From DAOUMF01 sp034408935 (GTDB lineage Bacteria > Chloroflexota > Dehalococcoidia > SM23-28-2 > RBG-16-64-32), in assembly GCA_034408935.1 (NCBI GenBank), contig DAOUMV010000002.1, positions 1-48,034 on the forward strand: DNA of 48,034 nucleotides, given 5' to 3'. Below are positions 43,790 through 48,034 of the stretch, in pieces. Position numbers and translations under genes: made by a program. The stretch's first letter is position 1, and each line of letters begins with the position of its first letter. The notes beneath the pieces are model-generated. The model saw nothing but the letters and a program-made list of their open reading frames with translations. It had not been told where the DNA came from and searched no databases.

Positions 43790-44026
43790 GTGACCGATAA
43801 CGGCACCCTCCTGCTGACGGTGGAGCAAGCCGCCGACCTACTCCAGATCAGCAAGGGTCTGGTGTACGACCTCTGCCGCGAGGGGAAGTTGCCGCACGTC
43901 CGCCTTGGCCGCAACATCCGCTTCTCCCGCTTGAGCCTAGAGCAGTGGATCGCCCGCGAGGCGGGGGCTTCCGCCGGGATGCCCGACGACGTATCCTTGG
44001 CGCAACAGGCGTCGCAGCGCCATTAG
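43790..44026 (+). CDS. xis: Excisionase / MerR-type helix-turn-helix protein
   Basis: A 78-residue protein starting with GTG at 43790, with GGAGG at 43779-43783. The 'LLTVEQAADLLQISKGLVYD' and 'LCREGKLPHVRLGRNIRFSR' stretch is the helix-turn-helix of the excisionase family (TIGR01764-like DNA-binding domain), followed by 'LEQWIAREAG'. It lies 11 bases before the integrase. Such proteins bend attachment-site DNA and favour excision, or act as element regulators. Confidence 0.85.
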   Translation: MTDNGTLLLTVEQAADLLQISKGLVYDLCREGKLPHVRLGRNIRFSRLSLEQWIAREAGASAGMPDDVSLAQQASQRH

Positions 44027-44037
44027 GGAGATCCGTC

Positions 44038-45223
44038 ATGGCCGGTTACATCCGTCGCCGCGGCAAGGATAGCTGGCAGGTCACGGTCGAGCTGGGGAGG
44101 CGGGACCCGACGACGGGCCGAAGGCTGCGCCGATTCCTTCGCGCCAGAGGCACCAAGCGGGATGCTGAGCGCGCCCTGGCCGAGGCCCTCCACCAGCGGG
44201 ACACCGGCGTCGACGTCAGCCCTGGCAAGCTCACGGTGGGGCCGACTACCTCCGCCGCTGGCTGCGCGACTACGCGGCCCAGAACGTCGCCGCGTCCACG
44301 CTGGAGCGGTACACGGCCATCATCGAGCACCATCTGATCCCGGCCCTGGGCAGCCTCAGGTTGCGGGATCTGCGGCCGGCCCACATTCAGACAGCCTACG
44401 GTCGCGCCCGGGCCCCAGGCGGGCGGGTCGACGGCAGCTCAGGCGGCCTATCGCCCAGGACGGTACTCCACCACCATCGCCTTCTCCGGGAGGCCCTGAG
44501 CTATGCCGTGCGCTGGCAGCTCATCGTCCGCAACCCGGCCGACGCGGTGACGGCGCCGCGCCCCGGTCGGCCTGAGATGCGCGTCCTGGATGGCGAGCAA
44601 GCGGCGCAGCTTCTGGAGGTGGCTACAGGGACGCCATACTACGCGCTGATCTACCTGGCCCTGGCGACGGGTGCCCGCGTGGGGGAGCTGCTGGGGCTCC
44701 GGTGGCAGGATATCGACCTGGACCGGCGCACGCTGCATATCACGCGCTCGGCTAGACGGTTCGCTGGGCAGGGCGTGATCTTCCAGGAGACCAAGACGCA
44801 CCACTCGCGCCGGCCGGTTGCCTTGTCCCCGGAGATGGTCGCGCTGCTACGGGAGCACCGGCGCTGCCAGGCTGAGCAGCGGTTGGCCGTGGGTCCCGCC
44901 TACTCCGACCACGGCCTAGTATTCGCCAGCCCCACGGGGCGACCCGTTGACGGCAGCAACCTCCGCCGGGCCTTCGCTCGGATGACGGCGGCGGCAGGCG
45001 TTGCCCCCTGCGCCTTCACGATCTGCGGCATACCGCGGCGACGCTCATGCTCCGGGCCGGCGCCCACCCCAAGATAGTCAGCGAGCGGCTAGGCCACGCG
45101 ACGGTGAGCCTAACGCTGGACACCTACAGCCATGTCCTGCCCGACCTACAGCGGGACGCCGCCGAGGCCCTGGACGGGATTCTGCCGCCTGTCGTCAGGC
45201 GGCGGGCGTCCGAGGGAAGCTAG
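44038..45223 (+). pseudogene. int: Tyrosine-recombinase integrase with two frameshifts
   Basis: A phage-type integrase spread over three frames. The first part (from ATG 44038) has the arm-binding motif (MAGYIRRRGKDSWQVTVELG) and breaks near 44236-44243. The second begins DYLRRWLRDYAAQNVAASTL, the core-binding domain, and includes the first catalytic Arg (ATGARVGELLGLRW) and a Lys region (ETKTHHSRRPVAL). It breaks near 45003-45012 in a C run. The third carries RLHDLRHTAATLML (His-x-x-Arg), SERLGHATVSLTLDTYSH (His and nucleophile Tyr) and ends at the TAG 45221-45223. Both shifts are what single missing bases would cause. All catalytic residues survive, so either sequencing errors or recent inactivation is likely. 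Corrected length is about 395 residues. Confidence 0.85.
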
Positions 45224-45236
45224 ACCCCCTGAGGCG

Positions 45237-45268
45237 TTGGCGACGGATTGGCGACCAACTTGTCGCCA
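45237..45268 (+). promoter_or_regulatory. Putative integrase arm-type sites near attR
   Basis: TTGGCGAC at 45237-45244 and again at 45248-45255 (11 bases apart), with an inverted GTCGCCA at 45262-45268. The 13-mer TTGGCGACCAACT (45248-45260) is repeated exactly at 29842-29854 near the left end. Confidence 0.5.
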
Positions 45269-45371
45269 TGTGGGGCGACGCCAGGCGACGGGACGGCGCG
45301 ACGGAGCCACTTCCCAGATACGAAAACGGCCCTGAGACGACGCCAGGGCATGGGACAGGACGGGTGACGGT

Positions 45372-45419
45372 GGTTTCCTAAACCGTAGGTCGCCGGTTCG
45401 AGTCCGGCCCGGGGCTCCA
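45372..45419 (+). repeat. attR: 48-bp direct repeat, right end of the integrated element
   Basis: An exact copy of the last 48 bases of tRNA-Arg (29737-29784), lacking the 5' half of a tRNA. It marks the original 3' end of the tRNA gene before insertion. Confidence 0.92.
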
Positions 45420-45437
45420 GGTCTTCGCCACGAAATC

Positions 45438-45463
45438 GCGCCCCTGCGGCCGCGCAGGGGCGC
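45438..45463 (+). terminator. Perfect 11-bp hairpin, probably the original tRNA-Arg terminator
   Basis: GCGCCCCTGCG (45438-45448) pairs with CGCAGGGGCGC (45453-45463) around a 4-base loop, 18 bases after the tRNA 3' end copy. There is no U-tract. Before integration it would have lain directly downstream of the tRNA gene. Confidence 0.55.
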
Positions 45464-45833
45464 TAGTGCGCGCGGTTCGACACCCAGATTGATACCGTGA
45501 CCGTGCGGGCAGCGCCATCGCAATACCAGCGACTCGCCTTGTTGCATCCCTGTGCTGGGAGCCAGGACATGCAGGGCCTCTAGCTTTCCCCCTCAGCCGT
45601 CTCGAGCAAGGGGCGTACCTGGTCGGGGGAGAAAGATGCCACCTCCCGTCACCCGGGACGCCGCGGAGTCATCAACCCGGCCTCGTTGTGGGGCGTGGAG
45701 CCCCCATTGAGCAGACCCTCGCCGTTACCATCCGGAGAGCGTGCGGGTGTGGATGACCGTGCAGTCCACTGGCGCGGAGAAGGAGGCTGGCGGATTGAGG
45801 GTTGACCGTGTGGAGATCGTCAGGTCGCGGTCG
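45464..45833 (+). other. Intergenic DNA with a fragment of the neighbouring repeat gene
   Basis: No gene is visible. At about 45752-45793 the sequence closely matches internal repeat segments of the next gene (near 46042 and 46423), so it is a decayed piece of one more repeat copy. Confidence 0.55.
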
Positions 45834-46739
45834 TCACTGAACCGGGATAGTGATAGGGGTCGAGGCGCCGTTGTTGAGGATGTCGGGGTCGCTGACGTGG
45901 GTGTCGGCAGGTGAGATGGAGTTGTCGAGCGTGAAGGTGTGGTCGCCGGACTGAGAGCAGTTCACCGTGAAGGACTCCTGGATGACGGTGGCAACTGAGC
46001 TGGCGAGAGTGGAGACGCTGGCGGGGTTGGCGGAGTCGGGAGTGACCGCGCAGTCCACTGGAGCGGAGAAGGAGGCCGAGATATCGGCGTCGACGGAAGC
46101 GAAGGGGCCGTTGTTGTGGATGGTCTTTTCGAACGTGAGGGTGGCGTCGGTGTTAAGGGATATCGAAGCTGGTGGGTTGACGGCGGACTGAGCGGAGATC
46201 TTGAGATCGGCTGAGGCGGTGACGGTGATGGCGGGCTGCGTGGAGGCATCGTTGTTGAGGGCGTCCGGGTCGGTCACTCCTGCAGTGGCCAGGGCAATGG
46301 AGTTGTCAAAGACGAAGGTATGGAATGAGGTCTGAGAGCAGTTGATGGTGAAGGACTCCTGGATGACGACGGCGACGGAGCTGGCGAGATCGGAGACGGT
46401 AGAGGGGTTGCTGGGGTCGGGAGTGACCGTGCAGTCGGCTGGAGCGGAGAAGGAAGCGGAGATATCGACGTCGACCGGAGTGCGGGGACCGTTGTTGTGG
46501 ATGGTCTTCTCGAACGTGAGGACGGCGTCGGTGTTGACGGGTATCGAAGCTGGTGGGTTGAGAGCGGACTGGGCGGAGATCTCAACATCGGCGGTTGAGG
46601 GTGTAGGCGTAGGCGTGGGTGTGGGTGTAGGTGTAGGAGTAGGCGTTGGGGTAGGCGTTGGCGTTGGGGCTGGTGCACAACCTAAAAACAAACCAATTAA
46701 TAGCACTGCTGCTACAACACAATATATAATACTTTTCAT
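45834..46739 (-). CDS. DUF11-like repeat lipoprotein with Pro-Thr linker
   Basis: A 301-residue protein. The leader MKSIIYCVVAAVLLIGLFLG ends at a Cys in a plausible lipobox, followed by a Pro-Thr linker. Two copies of a DUF11/CARDB-like beta domain of about 125 residues follow ('LTFEKTIHNNGPRTPVDVDI', 'SFSAPADCTVTPD', 'SSVAVVIQESFTINCSQT', 'LNNDAST'). The two copies are very similar, suggesting recent duplication. These domains are common in bacterial surface proteins. The leader codons are AT-rich while the body is GC-rich, and the change falls exactly in the Pro-Thr repeat, so the two ends may come from different genomes joined in assembly. Confidence 0.65.
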   Translation of the reverse strand: MKSIIYCVVAAVLLIGLFLGCAPAPTPTPTPTPTPTPTPTPTPTPTPSTADVEISAQSALNPPASIPVNTDAVLTFEKTIHNNGPRTPVDVDISASFSAPADCTVTPDPSNPSTVSDLASSVAVVIQESFTINCSQTSFHTFVFDNSIALATAGVTDPDALNNDASTQPAITVTASADLKISAQSAVNPPASISLNTDATLTFEKTIHNNGPFASVDADISASFSAPVDCAVTPDSANPASVSTLASSVATVIQESFTVNCSQSGDHTFTLDNSISPADTHVSDPDILNNGASTPITIPVQ

Positions 46740-48034
46740 TATTTTACCACCTCCTTTTTTAAACCTGTTCTAAAATCATGGTTACATCTTGTCACCTCCC
46801 ATCTCTTAAGATTGGCAAAGCCCATTATTATAACTAATGTCTACTCTCCTCCTAATTTGTTTAACTAATCTGGGATGATATTACCTCATTTACTACCTCA
46901 TTATCTCTATTTATTTACTTCCAATTTAAAAAGGGCACCAGCCACTGCAATTTATTCAGCGGTTCCAGTATCCATGTTTCATCCTTATTTCACCTCACAC
47001 ATCTTCCTTAACCCCTATTTCTATTGTTTCAGTGTCAGTTCACAAGTTAGCCACAAAGCGGGATGCCACTTACCCGATTACAGCTGAGGCTACCCACACG
47101 GGAGGGGGAGTAGAACATTTAAACTAGTCGGGAAAATTATCAAAACCGCTAGTACCCCAGTTTCCCCTGACAGAGCCCGCCTTGCATACCATGCGAATAT
47201 ACAGCCCTGATATGTACGTGTTAGTATAGACTATGTACCTATATAGACATATATATTAGTGCCTTTCCCCTGATTTGTCAATACCCGAAACTAACCAAAA
47301 CATCGCCCGCATAAAAGTGGGAGTTATATTTAGCTTTTGGAGGAGTCAATTAAAAACAGCACCCGCTTAGGGGGTGAGGATTGTACGAGTTTGGTGAGGT
47401 TTGAGGATCATCATCAAGTGAACGCCAAAGCGATTAGAGAAATGCATCTTGAGTGTGGTCCGTTGAGGCAACTAGAAGCAGATCACGCGCTGACATGCTA
47501 GCCTGAATCCAGATTTGAAACTAATAAAAATGGCTTCCGTAAAGAAGCAATGTATACATTTGGGTGAGACGATAGCAATTTAAAAAGGCGCATACATAGG
47601 GTTAAGTAGTTGGTTAACTTGGAGACTATGGTATAACATTGTACAGAGTCAGCACGATTGAAGAAAGTTCAGAGCTCTATTACTCTATAGTATATGATAT
47701 CACTTAGCGATAGTATGGAAGCCTGACGCACAACAGATGAAGTGCCCGATGAAAAGCGAGGATAAGGATGGAAATAGGCGGGATGCCACTTGCCCGATTA
47801 CGTCTGGGGGATAACCGCTGAACAAATTGAGAAAAGCAGTTCTACTGGTTACATTCAGGCCGACGTTAGCTAAGTGTTCCAAAAACCCCTCCACAAAGTG
47901 CTTCTAAAACGGTATCCCCCATTTAAGGAGTTTCAGTAAATAAATGCTAATCCCTCCTCGAAGGAAAATAACAGTTACGATAAAAACGCCGCCTAAGATA
48001 AGGGGCCAACGCTCGGGCGTGTATAAGCTTGAAT
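46740..48034. other. AT-rich segment without recognisable genes
   Basis: Composition drops sharply (a line counted at 47221-47280 is 20/60 G+C). No open frame looks like a known protein. A 25-base-scale motif (gcgggatgccactt[a/g]cccg) occurs at about 47059 and 47779 in the same orientation. A 64-codon minus-strand frame at 47700-47894 covers the second copy; the same frame is broken by a stop in the first. It may be intergenic or decayed mobile-element DNA from another organism. Confidence 0.6.

Larger units (their letters stand above)
29785..45419 (+). mobile_element. Integrated element in tRNA-Arg(CCT), about 15.6 kb
   Basis: The element is bounded by a perfect 48-bp duplication of the tRNA-Arg 3' half. 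An excisionase-like gene (43790) and a tyrosine integrase (44038) lie next to the right end, as is usual for tRNA-targeted integrative elements. A 13-base motif, TTGGCGACCAACT, occurs near both ends (29842-29854 and 45248-45260) and may be an integrase arm site. Cargo consists of metabolic and cell-surface genes: PEP carboxykinase-like, repeat protein, alpha-2-macroglobulin, SGNH/cohesin/dockerin protein, PD40 protein. I see no replication, conjugation, capsid or packaging genes. The integrase carries two frameshifts, so the element may be fixed unless these are sequencing errors. Confidence 0.88.

Noticed and set aside
47700..47894. 64-codon minus-strand frame in the AT-rich tail as a real gene
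   Set aside because: No ribosome binding site or confident family. The related motif copy at 47059 carries a stop in the same frame, so it is more likely a remnant.

Overview
The window is high-GC bacterial DNA, most likely from a member of the Chloroflexota (Dehalococcoidia-like); this assignment is an inference. It rests on a secretin-less Tad pilus locus, an ECF sigma factor with a small partner carrying the 'GESLEACL..YP..RDRLRPLL' signature, many membrane-anchored surface proteins with Pro-Thr linkers, and the style of the cohesin and thrombospondin-type-3 proteins. No rRNA is present to settle it.

Layout. (1) 1-9626: a run of secreted, C-terminally membrane-anchored surface proteins. 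It holds the end of a Pro/Thr-rich protein, five cohesin-domain proteins (903, 2357, 4589, 5779, 8781) and a thrombospondin-type-3 protein (6695). (2) 9668-13587: an OmpR-type response regulator and histidine kinase, divergent from a paralogue of the type-3-repeat protein; the two paralogues share closely similar promoters. (3) 13657-15378: a Tat-exported metallophosphoesterase-family protein that has lost most metal ligands. (4) 16053-24526: ECF sigma factor, small partner, then a Tad/Flp pilus operon (Flp pilin, TadE, TadG/vWA, CpaB, TadZ, TadA, TadB, TadC), closed by a strong terminator. (5) 24657-29524: housekeeping genes: GAPDH, cation efflux protein, Ffh, ribosomal protein S16 with a long acidic tail, KH protein, RimM. 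(6) 29590-29784: tRNA-Ala(CGC) and tRNA-Arg(CCT).

(7) 29737-45419: a 15.6-kb integrated element. It is bounded by a perfect 48-bp repeat of the tRNA-Arg 3' end and carries a MerR-type excisionase and a tyrosine integrase at its right end (the integrase has two frameshifts). Cargo: a short hypothetical protein, a low-GC PEP carboxykinase-like gene, a secreted repeat protein, an alpha-2-macroglobulin strikingly like the animal proteins (thioester GCGEQ), a very large protein joining an inactive-looking SGNH domain, a cohesin, a beta-propeller and two dockerin-like modules, and a frameshifted PD40-repeat protein. (8) 45420-46739: host DNA past attR, with the displaced tRNA terminator and a DUF11-like lipoprotein. 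(9) 46740-48034: AT-rich, apparently gene-free DNA of a different character that begins right after a Pro-Thr repeat and may be a chimeric join.

How the parts may work together: the chromosomal cohesin proteins are membrane-anchored receptors, and the island brings a protein with dockerin-like modules plus its own cohesin. This suggests a surface-display network in which anchors could hold dockerin-tagged proteins, alongside a lipoprotein protease trap (A2M) and Tad pili. Binding is not shown by sequence alone. Several enzymes in the window carry substitutions at normally invariant positions (metallophosphoesterase, SGNH domain, Ffh G3 motif), which deserves checking both as biology and as a sequence-quality question.
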